Source: JBDHAC01 sp039588215
GTDB lineage: Bacteria > Gemmatimonadota > Gemmatimonadetes > Palauibacterales > Palauibacteraceae
DNA: 64,000 nt
Direction: 5' to 3'
Assembly: GCA_039588215.1 (NCBI GenBank)
Contig: JBDHAD010000026.1
Span: 1-64,000 of the forward strand
The position numbers were made by a program, and so were the translations under genes. Positions 8,068 through 16,227 of the stretch are shown piece by piece. The notes below the pieces were generated by a model. That model saw only the letters and a program-made list of their open reading frames with translations, searched no databases and was not told where the DNA came from. The first letter of the stretch is position 1. Every line of letters begins with the position of its first letter.

Positions 8068-9366
8068 GTGCGAGGCAGTAGGGGCAAGCTCGCCCTCCGG
8101 GGCGCTACCGTCGGCGTAATTGCCGGTTTAGGCATATGGCTACTGGTCCGAGGATCCGATGAGTCCTCCGGACCGGTGCGAACCGTCTACGTACCCACGC
8201 CACCCCCGCATATTACGGTCGTAGACAGCCTGAAGTCCGGACAGACGCTGGCGGAGATCTTCGACGCGCATGGTCTCAGCGGTCTCGAGATCATGCGCGT
8301 GGTCGAGAAGATCGAGGAGTTCGAAAACCCTCGCAGATTGCGTCCCGGGACGCTGGTTCATCTCGCCATGCGCCCGCAGGAGCCGCCCTCCCGGATCACG
8401 CTCAGACTCGACCGGGATCGGACGCTGTATCTGTTCCCGGACGGTGAAGCGGGCGCCTGGGACGGCAGACTCGATTCCGTGCAGGTGGTCCGCGATACGA
8501 TCCTGATCGCGGGGTATCTCGAGTCGAACCTGTATGACGCTGCGCTCTCTGGAGATGTCGATCGATTGGCGCCTGGGGAGAGGAACGACCTCGCTTTCCG
8601 CATCGAGCAAATCTTCGCCTGGCAGATCGACTTCTGGCGGGACATCCAGCCAAACGACGGGTACCGAGTCGCGATCGCGCGCGAAGTGCGCCCCGACGGT
8701 ACCGTGCGCTCATCGCGGATCTTGGCGGCCGAGTTTCGCAACGTGGGTCGCAACCTGACCGCGGTCCGCTTCCGCCCGGACAGCATGGCGCCGGTGGAAT
8801 ACTATGACCTGGAGGGAGAGGCGGTACGCGGCCAATTCCTGCTCGCTCCGTTAGACCTGGCCCGCGTCACAAGCGGGTTCGGCAGGCGACGTTACCACCC
8901 GATCCTGAAGCGACGGCGTGCACACCTGGGTGTGGACTACGGAGCGCCGCGCGGTACGCCGGTGCGTGCCACCGGTGGCGGGATCGTCACGCGCTCCGGC
9001 CGCTGGGGCACGTACGGGAACATCGTCGAGGTCCGGCACGCGAACAACATGCGAACGCGTTACGCGCACCTGAGCCGCATATCGGGCGGGGTCACCGCGG
9101 GCGTGAGAGTGGATCAAGGGCAGGTGATCGGCCGGGTGGGCGCCACGGGGCTCGCAACCGCCTCGCATCTGCATTACGAGTTTCTCAAGGACGGCACACA
9201 TGTGAATCCCGCCCGCCTGAATCTGCCACGTGCCGAACCTGTGCCAGCCGAGCACCGTGAGCTCTTCAACGCCGCCAGAGACGCGGCCTTCCTCGTCCTC
9301 GATAGGATCCGACTGCCGGCGGAGAACGATCCGTCGCGTGTCGGGTTTTCCCGTCTGGAGGACTAG
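8068..9366 (+). CDS. M23 family metallopeptidase, murein endopeptidase-like
   Basis: Predicted envelope zinc endopeptidase (MepM/LytM-like), 432 residues. An N-terminal hydrophobic segment (residues 8-27) acts as signal or anchor. A LysM/OapA-like region follows (SLKSGQTLAEIFDAHGLSG). The C-terminal M23 domain has H286-L-G-V-D290 and the H367-L-H369 pair in HLHYEF, the usual zinc and catalytic residues, so it looks active rather than an EnvC-type activator. The GTG start immediately follows the ftsZ stop, suggesting coupling of wall hydrolysis to division. Confidence 0.88.
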   Translation: MRGSRGKLALRGATVGVIAGLGIWLLVRGSDESSGPVRTVYVPTPPPHITVVDSLKSGQTLAEIFDAHGLSGLEIMRVVEKIEEFENPRRLRPGTLVHLAMRPQEPPSRITLRLDRDRTLYLFPDGEAGAWDGRLDSVQVVRDTILIAGYLESNLYDAALSGDVDRLAPGERNDLAFRIEQIFAWQIDFWRDIQPNDGYRVAIAREVRPDGTVRSSRILAAEFRNVGRNLTAVRFRPDSMAPVEYYDLEGEAVRGQFLLAPLDLARVTSGFGRRRYHPILKRRRAHLGVDYGAPRGTPVRATGGGIVTRSGRWGTYGNIVEVRHANNMRTRYAHLSRISGGVTAGVRVDQGQVIGRVGATGLATASHLHYEFLKDGTHVNPARLNLPRAEPVPAEHRELFNAARDAAFLVLDRIRLPAENDPSRVGFSRLED

Positions 9367-9403
9367 CAGGCCGCTGAAGAACTCCAGCGGGTCGCGCGCA
9401 TGA
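9366..9403 (+). repeat. 38-bp leader repeat, copy 1
   Basis: This stretch matches 12367-12404 at 33 of 38 positions. Both copies end on the ATG of the next gene with identical CGGGTCGCGCGCATGA. Copy 1 follows the M23 stop codon and can fold into a hairpin CCGCTG-8 nt-CAGCGG (9371-9376 with 9385-9390). Its first bases (TAGCAGGCCGCT from 9364) recur inverted at 50817-50828, and GGCCGCTGAA recurs at the comEC stop (61291-61300). Confidence 0.6.
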
Positions 9404-11388
9404 CGGCCGCGCTCTGGATCGCGGCCGCGGCCGCGGCCGCGGCCGCCAGCCTCGCAGCTTGGGCCTACGTGTGGCGAGAGGAGCGGGTCGCCGGCCGCGC
9501 GGGCCCCGGTATCCTGCGGGGGCTGTCGCTATTCCTCATACTGGCCGGCCTGTGGCTCCCTCCGCTCCGTAGCGACGCACCCGACACGACCACGCGTGTC
9601 CTGCTTCTGGATATATCCCGGAGCATGTCGCTCCCCGCGGTTCCGACAGACGGCTCCGGGGCCGGGGTCACCCGGTTCGACTCCGCCCTCACGATCGCCG
9701 CCTCCCTGGGCGCCGAACGCCTGCATTTGTTCGGCGACGTGTCCACATCGGTGCCTATCGAGACGCTCTCGGCGGTGACGCCGGACGCGGAGCGGAGCCG
9801 ACTGACACCAGGGCTCGAGGCCGCCCAGCTCGGCGGAGCGGACTCCGTGTGGGTGGTAACCGACGGCGAGTGGGATGACCGTGCCGAGGCCCTGAGAACG
9901 GCGGCACGACTTGGCCTGGGTGTACGCGAGCTCCGCGTCGCGGAGAGGTTACCCCGGCTCGGGATCGCGGCTGTCCTGGCTCCCGAGAGAGTGCGAGCCG
10001 GGGACACGGTCCGTGTAGAAGTGGACGTGCGAGCGGGCGGCCCCGAGATCGCTCCGACTGTCGCCGCGGACCCCGGCGCAGCGTCGGCCGATAGCGTGCG
10101 ACTGGAGCTCCGCCTGGGTGGTGCGCCCCGAGCGTTCGCCACAGTTCCGGTCCCGACACCGGGACGATCCGTTCGAGCCGAGCTCGCCCTTGTGCCCACG
10201 GAGCCCCCTGAGGAATCGGCCTGGCGACGGTACGAGATCGCGCTCCTCGATAGGGTGGACCCCTACCGCGCAGCTGATACGGACGCGATCTGGATGGAGG
10301 TGTCCGAGGCCTCCAGCGGTGCGGTGCTGATCTCCACCGACCCGGACTGGGAGGCCAGGTTTCTGCTCCCCGGGCTGGACCGTCTCGTGTTAGGGGGAGT
10401 CCGTGGCTTCCTCCGGTTGACCGACGGCCGGTATTTGGAGATGGGGCCTCGCCCGCGCCTGATCGACGATGTGGGACGAATCCAGCGCGCGATTCGCGGC
10501 GCACGGTTGTTGGTGGTTCAGACAGACCTGAGTGCGGTGCCCGAATGGATCGAAAGTGCCCTGCGCAGCCACCCTCGAAGGCTGGTGCTCCCGCGAGGGC
10601 AGGGCACCCTCCCGGGGACGGGACTCGTCGTCTCGGGCCCCCTGCCGGGGGAGTGGTATCCCATGCCCCCGGTCCCACCAAGCCCCGCCGCCAGCCTGCT
10701 CGCGGACACCGAGCTGGACGAGCTTCCGCCCCTGCGCGAGGTGTACGGCGTCGACCTGGGGACTCGCTGGACGATTTTGAACGCGAACCGGAGCCGGCGT
10801 GGAGAGGCGCGCCCACTGCTGGTGGCGCACGAGCGCGGAAGCGAGCGTTGGGCCCTGGCGACCGGCGCGGAGTGGTGGCGCTGGGCATTTCGAGATGGCC
10901 CGCCACGGCGCGTGTACGAGGGCATTCTGAGTGGCCTCGTCGGGTGGTTGGTCGAGGACGTCGCGCCCCGGCCAGTCTCGCTTTTGGTGCCCTCTTGGGC
11001 GCGACGCATGGCATGGCGCGTCCGTCCGTCCGTCCGCGACCTCCGCATCGACGTAGTGACGACCGCGGGCGACACGGTATGGTCGAACGAATGGGCCGAA
11101 CCGCCCGAGGACATCGCCGGCCCGACGCTCGAGCCGGGACTGCACCAGATTCTCGTGTCCGGACGCGCCCCGGACGGTAGGTTCCGATCCGAGCGACCCA
11201 TCGAGATCGGGTCGGATAGGCGGGAGCTCGTGCCCCGCATGGTGCCGGAGCCGGCGGTGCTCGCCGCCGCACCCGTGGAGCGCGTCCGGTCGGATACTCG
11301 ATCGCACCGTCCGCTGTGGCCGTTCATCCTGGCGATGCTCCTCCTGTGCGGGGAGTGGATCTGGCGTCACCGGATCGGACTACGCTGA
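9400..11388 (+). CDS. VWA-like membrane protein of unknown function
   Basis: 662 residues. An N-terminal hydrophobic helix contains nine consecutive alanines encoded by a perfect (GCGGCC)4 tract. A second hydrophobic segment follows. A von Willebrand A-like start LLLDISRSMS carries a DxSxS metal-site motif near residue 70, with VWVVTDGEWDD downstream. A beta-rich middle and one C-terminal transmembrane segment (PLWPFILAMLLLCGEWIW) complete it. The layout recalls BatA/aerotolerance-type or DUF4159-neighbour proteins. Function is unknown; its position between ftsZ-M23 and ftsY makes an envelope role plausible. Confidence 0.75.
   Translation: MTAALWIAAAAAAAAASLAAWAYVWREERVAGRAGPGILRGLSLFLILAGLWLPPLRSDAPDTTTRVLLLDISRSMSLPAVPTDGSGAGVTRFDSALTIAASLGAERLHLFGDVSTSVPIETLSAVTPDAERSRLTPGLEAAQLGGADSVWVVTDGEWDDRAEALRTAARLGLGVRELRVAERLPRLGIAAVLAPERVRAGDTVRVEVDVRAGGPEIAPTVAADPGAASADSVRLELRLGGAPRAFATVPVPTPGRSVRAELALVPTEPPEESAWRRYEIALLDRVDPYRAADTDAIWMEVSEASSGAVLISTDPDWEARFLLPGLDRLVLGGVRGFLRLTDGRYLEMGPRPRLIDDVGRIQRAIRGARLLVVQTDLSAVPEWIESALRSHPRRLVLPRGQGTLPGTGLVVSGPLPGEWYPMPPVPPSPAASLLADTELDELPPLREVYGVDLGTRWTILNANRSRRGEARPLLVAHERGSERWALATGAEWWRWAFRDGPPRRVYEGILSGLVGWLVEDVAPRPVSLLVPSWARRMAWRVRPSVRDLRIDVVTTAGDTVWSNEWAEPPEDIAGPTLEPGLHQILVSGRAPDGRFRSERPIEIGSDRRELVPRMVPEPAVLAAAPVERVRSDTRSHRPLWPFILAMLLLCGEWIWRHRIGLR
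9421..9444 (+). repeat. (GCGGCC)4 microsatellite
   Basis: Four perfect hexamer copies encode a poly-alanine run in the first transmembrane helix of the VWA-like protein and create three overlapping NotI sites. Gain or loss of a unit keeps the frame and would only change helix length. Confidence 0.9.
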
Positions 11389-11403
11389 CCCGCGGGAGCT
11401 GAG

Positions 11404-12378
11404 ATGCCGTCCAACCGCATGGATCTGAAATCCGAGCGCCCGAAGCAATCTCTATGGCGCAAGATCGTCGATTTCGCGCTCACGGACGTGAACACGATCG
11501 TGGAGGGCGGGATCGACGAGGACGCGATTGAGCGTCTGGAGCAGGTCCTGCTCGAGGCGGACTTCGGCGTGGACGCGTCCATGGAACTCATCGACGGGTT
11601 GGAGCGGGCGGCCGAGCGCGGACAGATCAAGGGCGCGGATGATCTGCGCGACTTCCTGGGTGACCGGATCAGGGCCATCCTGGACCGCCCGGCAGTCGAC
11701 CAGGAGAGCTCCTCCGAGCCCGTGGCGTTGCCGCCCGGTGGGCTCCACCGCGGGCCGGACGGCCTCTCGGTCGCGCTCATCGTAGGCGTGAACGGAACCG
11801 GCAAGACGACCACCGTGGCCAAGCTCGCGCACAGGCTCCAGGAAGCGGGCGAGCGGGTCCTGTTGGCCGCCGCCGATACCTTCCGGGCCGGTGCTCAGGA
11901 ACAGCTACGCATCTGGGCCGAGCGGGTGGGCGCCGACTTCGTGGGTGGCAGTCCCGGCGGCGATCCGGCAGCCGTGGCCTTCGATGCCGTGGAGGCCGCG
12001 CTCAGCCGCCGCGCCCAGTGGGTGCTGATCGACACCGCGGGGCGCCTACACACCCAGAGCGACCTGATGGGCGAGCTCCAGAAGATCGACCGCGTATTGG
12101 GTCGCAAGATCGAGGGGGCCCCGCACGAACGACTTCTGGTGGTGGACGCCACCTCCGGGCAGAACGTGCTGAACCAGGCGCACCAGTTCGGCGCGGCTCT
12201 GGACCTCACGGGCCTCGTGTTCGCGAAGTTCGACAGCACCGCGCGCGCCGGGACTGCCGTCGCCGTTGCCCGTGAGCTCTCGATTCCCGTCCGGTTCCTC
12301 GGCACGGGGGAGGGCCTGGACGATCTCGCGCCGTTCGACGCCGAGGTGTACCTGGAGAAGCTGTTGGCAGGCCGTTGA
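11404..12378 (+). CDS. ftsY: Signal recognition particle receptor FtsY
   Basis: SRP-family GTPase delivering ribosome-nascent chain complexes to the translocon, 324 residues. A short basic N terminus and N-domain helices (LWRKIVDFALTDVNT onward) precede the G domain. P-loop GVNGTGKTTTVAK is near residue 128, and ADTFRAGAQEQL, LIDTAGRLHT and LGTGEGLDDLAPFD are present. G4 reads AKFDSTARAG, slightly off the usual TKLDGTAKGG. FtsY rather than Ffh, because no methionine-rich M domain follows. The end overlaps repeat copy 2. Confidence 0.94.
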   Translation: MPSNRMDLKSERPKQSLWRKIVDFALTDVNTIVEGGIDEDAIERLEQVLLEADFGVDASMELIDGLERAAERGQIKGADDLRDFLGDRIRAILDRPAVDQESSSEPVALPPGGLHRGPDGLSVALIVGVNGTGKTTTVAKLAHRLQEAGERVLLAAADTFRAGAQEQLRIWAERVGADFVGGSPGGDPAAVAFDAVEAALSRRAQWVLIDTAGRLHTQSDLMGELQKIDRVLGRKIEGAPHERLLVVDATSGQNVLNQAHQFGAALDLTGLVFAKFDSTARAGTAVAVARELSIPVRFLGTGEGLDDLAPFDAEVYLEKLLAGR

Positions 12379-12404
12379 AGGACTCGCACGGGTCGCGCGC
12401 ATGA
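12367..12404 (+). repeat. 38-bp leader repeat, copy 2
   Basis: Second copy of the sequence at 9366-9403 (33 of 38 identical). Here it overlaps the last codons and stop of ftsY and ends on the recG ATG. The hairpin seen in copy 1 is only partly conserved (CCGT/ACGG). Confidence 0.6.
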
Positions 12405-14491
12405 GCCGTTCGCTCCTTTCCGGCCCGATCCAGTACCTGAAGGGGGTCGGACCGGTGCGCGCGGAACGCTTCGCTCAGATGGATGTCCACACCGGTCGGG
12501 ACCTGCTCTACCACCTTCCACACCGTTACGAGGATGCGACCACGGTCGACCCGATCTCCTCGCTCCAGCCGGGAGACGACGCCACCGTCATCGGTCGGGT
12601 CGTGTCGAAGGGTGTCCTCCAGACGCGGCGCCGGCTGCGCGTCTTCCACGCCGTGATCCGCGATGACACGGGCATGATCGAGTGCGCGTGGCCGGGGCGT
12701 CCGTGGCTGGACCGGTCGATCGAAAAAGAGGACATGTTGCTCGCCTCGGGGCCGGTACGCTTCTACCACGGCCGGCAGCTTCAACCCCGCGAGCACACGG
12801 TCCTGTCGCGTGCATCCGATGCACCGGGGCCCACGGTGGTCACGCACGAGCGAGGGCGCGTCTTTTCCGTCTACCCGGCGACGGAGGGCCTCACGCACCG
12901 GCAGGTCCGGGCGATCGTCGACCTGAACCTCGACCCCCTCCTGACCGAGATTACAGGTCGCGATGTTCTGCCGGAGCGCTGGCGCGAAGAGCTGGATCTG
13001 CCCCGCTTGGAGCGGGCGCTCGAGTCCCTGCACCGCCCGTCGAGCCTGAGTGAAGTGGAGCCCGCTCGTCGCCGCCTCGCGTTCGAAGAGCTCTTCTTCC
13101 TACAGCTACTGCACGCACGCGCGCGAGCGAAACTCCGCCGTGAGACGACCGGGACCGCTTTCCGGGGCGACCCTGCCCTCACCGGACCGTTCATGGAATC
13201 GCTTCCCTTTACGCTGACCGGTGCGCAGCAGCGAGTGTGGGGTGAGATCGAGGCCGATATGGAGCGGGAGTCGCCGATGAACCGCCTGCTCCAAGGGGAT
13301 GTGGGCAGCGGGAAGACGGTGGTCGCCGCCGCTGCGATGCTGAAGGCTGCCGAGGCAGGATACCAGGCGGCGCTCATGGCGCCGACCGAGCTGCTGGCCG
13401 AACAGCACGTCCGAACGCTCGAGAAGCTGCTCGAGTCCGTGAACGTGAAGCCGGTGCTCCTCACCGGTGCGGTCACGGGAAAGGCCCGGCAGTACGCGTT
13501 GCAGCGTCTCGAAAGCGGGGAAGCCCGCGTCGTGGTGGGAACCCACGCATTGATCCAGGACACGGTGGAGTTTGCCGCGCTCGGATTGGTCGTGATCGAT
13601 GAGCAGCATCGTTTCGGTGTGGAGCAGCGGCGGCGTCTACGTGAAGCGGGCTTGGCCTCCGACGCGCTCGTAATGTCTGCGACCCCGATCCCGCGCAGTC
13701 TCGCGCTGGTGCTGTACGGAGACCTGGATATCGCGGTGATCGACGAGATGCCGCCAGGGCGCGTCCCGATCGTGACGGGGGTGCGTGGTCCGAAGAAGCG
13801 GGATGCGGCGTTCGAGTTCCTCCGGGAGCAACTGGCCGCCGGGCGACAGGGCTACGTAGTGTACCCCATCATCGAAGAGTCGGAGGTGCTCGACGTGCGG
13901 GCGGCAACCGCGATGCACGAGGAGTTGGCGGAGCGGTTTGCCGAGTTCGAGGTCGAGCTGCTACACGGCCGGCTGTCGTCCGCCGACAAGGACGCCGTGA
14001 TGCGTCGCTTCGTGGGGGGCGAGATCCAGCTCCTGGTCTCCACCACCGTGATCGAGGTCGGGATCGACGTGCCGAACGCGACCGTGATGTTGATCGAGGA
14101 CGCGGAGCGCTTCGGTCTCGCTCAGCTCCATCAGCTGCGCGGACGGGTGGGGCGCGGTGCGGAGCAGAGCTATTGCGTGGCCTTCCACTCGGGCAAGAGC
14201 CCTTCCGAGCGACTGCAGGCTTTCGCCTCCACGGACGACGGGTTCTTGCTAGCCGAGGAGGATCTGCGCCTCCGCGGTCAGGGGGATGTCTTCGGTCGCG
14301 AGCAGCACGGCGTGGCCGTCCTCCGGTTCGCGGATCTGGAGCGCGACCGGAAACTCCTCGAAGAGGCGCGGGGGCGTGCGCGCGCGATCGTCGAACACGA
14401 CCCGACGCTCTCGCACCGGGAGCACCGCTCCCTGGCGCGCGAGTTGGCGGAACGCTACGGGGGCCGTGAGGCCCTGTATCAAGTGGGGTGA
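12401..14491 (+). CDS. recG: ATP-dependent DNA helicase RecG
   Basis: Fork-remodelling superfamily 2 helicase, 696 residues. The N-terminal wedge/OB region begins PIQYLKGVGPVRAERF and DLLYHLPHRYED. Helicase motifs are QGDVGSGKTVVA (Walker A, near residue 300), VIDEQHRFGVEQR (the DEQH box), MSATPIPRSLAL, STTVIEVGIDVPNA and QLRGRVGRG. The length is normal. I chose the ATG at 12401, which starts the conserved N terminus, 22 bases after ftsY. The stop overlaps the start of the next gene. Confidence 0.96.
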   Translation: MSRSLLSGPIQYLKGVGPVRAERFAQMDVHTGRDLLYHLPHRYEDATTVDPISSLQPGDDATVIGRVVSKGVLQTRRRLRVFHAVIRDDTGMIECAWPGRPWLDRSIEKEDMLLASGPVRFYHGRQLQPREHTVLSRASDAPGPTVVTHERGRVFSVYPATEGLTHRQVRAIVDLNLDPLLTEITGRDVLPERWREELDLPRLERALESLHRPSSLSEVEPARRRLAFEELFFLQLLHARARAKLRRETTGTAFRGDPALTGPFMESLPFTLTGAQQRVWGEIEADMERESPMNRLLQGDVGSGKTVVAAAAMLKAAEAGYQAALMAPTELLAEQHVRTLEKLLESVNVKPVLLTGAVTGKARQYALQRLESGEARVVVGTHALIQDTVEFAALGLVVIDEQHRFGVEQRRRLREAGLASDALVMSATPIPRSLALVLYGDLDIAVIDEMPPGRVPIVTGVRGPKKRDAAFEFLREQLAAGRQGYVVYPIIEESEVLDVRAATAMHEELAERFAEFEVELLHGRLSSADKDAVMRRFVGGEIQLLVSTTVIEVGIDVPNATVMLIEDAERFGLAQLHQLRGRVGRGAEQSYCVAFHSGKSPSERLQAFASTDDGFLLAEEDLRLRGQGDVFGREQHGVAVLRFADLERDRKLLEEARGRARAIVEHDPTLSHREHRSLARELAERYGGREALYQVG

Positions 14492-16179
14492 TGCCCGCTC
14501 GTGTGATGGTCCTCTGGCCGACGACCGCTCGGGCGACCCCCTCATCGCCGTTGGCGGCGGTCTCATGGCTCACCGCCGCGACGGTGCTGACCGGGGCGAT
14601 CGCGGGGTGCGCGTCCGTTGCCACCGACCTCGAGTCCGCACCCGGCGCGCCTCGCATCGTCATCGACGGCGTGTTCGACGATTGGGGACCGTGCGCCGGC
14701 GTCGACGACCCGGCTGACGCCGCGGCCGCTGAGCTCGATCTGCGGGAAGTCTGTCTCGCTCATGATTCCGACGCGGTGTATCTACGTTTCGACCTGGGGC
14801 GGCCCGTGAACGCGCAAGGTCTCGAGGGCATCCTGTCTCTCGCCCTGGACGCCGATGGGGACCCGCTCACGGGTTGGCGAGGTCCAGCGCTCGCCGGCAT
14901 CGACCTCATCATCGAGTTCACGCATCTCGACCCCGATGATCCGAATCGAGTCCGGTACGGACTCCGCACATTCATCCCGGACCCGGCAGCTCCGCCCGAT
15001 TCGGAGCGGGTGTTGGAGGCGCTCGATCCCTACGAGCTCGGCCTGTTCTTCGAGCCACGTCACACGTCCCGCAGCATCGAGACCCGCCTCGGGCGGGACG
15101 TGCAACTTCCGAATGGAATACGGACGTTCGTGGGAGACGTGACGCGCGGTCACCTGGCCTACGTCGAGCGGGCGGGTCGCCAACACGATGCCATCGGTCC
15201 GTTCGCTCTGGACCTGGGACCCCGCGGAGGGCTGGCGCGTCCACGGTTGGACGGGGATCCGCTGCTTCGCGCGCCCGGCACCGCGTTTCGCATCCTGAGC
15301 TGGAACGTGTCGCGCGCGCGGCTCCTGCGGAATCCTGAACCGTTCCGTCGCATCCTCGCAGCGACCGCTCCGGATCTCGTGCTATTGGATGAGATCGCAC
15401 CGGCGGTGACACCGGAAACCGTGCGCGAGGTCCTGTCGTCGACCCCGGCCGCCAACGGTTGGTCCGTTCACGTTGGATCGAGTGGAAGCGCGCAGCGCGG
15501 AGCGATCGCCGCACGCCTCGCCCTGGATACCGAGCCGACCTTCTCCCGCGTTCTCTATCCGGACTCCGTCCAACCTCTGCTGAGAGGCGTGGCGGGGCGT
15601 GATCTGCACGAGGTGCAGGCGAACGCGACCGAGGCCGGAGCGCCGGCGGCCGGGGCCTGGGTGTCCGTGGGAGGACGGCGGCTCCTGCTGGTGACGCTGG
15701 ATCTCGTGTGCTGTGGCAACCGGGCCGACGCCATCGAGGATCGGATTCGGCGCATGGAAGCCGCCTCGATCAACGCGGCAGCGCGCCGCGCGCTCGCCGT
15801 CGCGGCCGAAGCCGGGCGGGCAGCGTACGGGGTTATCGTTGGCGGTGACTTCAACCTCGTCGCTTCCGAAACGCCTCTGGACGTGACCGCGGCCGGTCTC
15901 GCTCCCGACGGATCCGATCTCGTGGCCGCATACGCACTGCAGCTCGACGGCCGGACGAGCGCGACGTGGGATGGCGGGCGGGGCCCGTTTCCGCCCGGGC
16001 AGCTGGACTACGTCCTGTATAGCGGGACTACGCTCGACGTCAGGCGAGCCTTTGTGCTCGAGACCGCGGATCTGGCCGCCCCATGGCTAACGCGCCACGG
16101 GCTCGACGTGTCCGACAGCGAGGAGGCGTCGGATCACCGACCGATCGTCGTCGACTTCTCCTGGCGTGAGCGGCCGTAG
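14491..16179 (+). CDS. Exported endonuclease/exonuclease/phosphatase-fold lipoprotein
   Basis: 562 residues. A signal sequence with lipobox-like AIAGC is followed by a beta-sandwich region that may be CBM9-like (IVIDGVFDDWG, about residues 50-200). A C-terminal EEP-superfamily domain starts at ILSWNVSRARLL. Key EEP motifs are visible: the Asn of SWNV, Glu of LLDEIAP, GGDFNLV and SDHRPIV. The substrate could be nucleic acid or a phosphoester such as a phospholipid or inositol phosphate. ATG 14491 overlaps the recG stop; GTG 14488 and ATG 14506 are alternatives. The gene may simply ride on the recG transcript. Confidence 0.75.
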   Translation: MPARVMVLWPTTARATPSSPLAAVSWLTAATVLTGAIAGCASVATDLESAPGAPRIVIDGVFDDWGPCAGVDDPADAAAAELDLREVCLAHDSDAVYLRFDLGRPVNAQGLEGILSLALDADGDPLTGWRGPALAGIDLIIEFTHLDPDDPNRVRYGLRTFIPDPAAPPDSERVLEALDPYELGLFFEPRHTSRSIETRLGRDVQLPNGIRTFVGDVTRGHLAYVERAGRQHDAIGPFALDLGPRGGLARPRLDGDPLLRAPGTAFRILSWNVSRARLLRNPEPFRRILAATAPDLVLLDEIAPAVTPETVREVLSSTPAANGWSVHVGSSGSAQRGAIAARLALDTEPTFSRVLYPDSVQPLLRGVAGRDLHEVQANATEAGAPAAGAWVSVGGRRLLLVTLDLVCCGNRADAIEDRIRRMEAASINAAARRALAVAAEAGRAAYGVIVGGDFNLVASETPLDVTAAGLAPDGSDLVAAYALQLDGRTSATWDGGRGPFPPGQLDYVLYSGTTLDVRRAFVLETADLAAPWLTRHGLDVSDSEEASDHRPIVVDFSWRERP

Positions 16180-16227
16180 GGAACGGCCCCCGGGACTGGT
16201 CGCAGGGACGCCCGCCTGTACGCCCGC

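Noticed and set aside
9755..11272. 505-codon reverse frame opposite the VWA-like gene
   Set aside because: The sense protein has clear membrane segments and motifs; the antisense product is an Arg/Pro-rich shadow.
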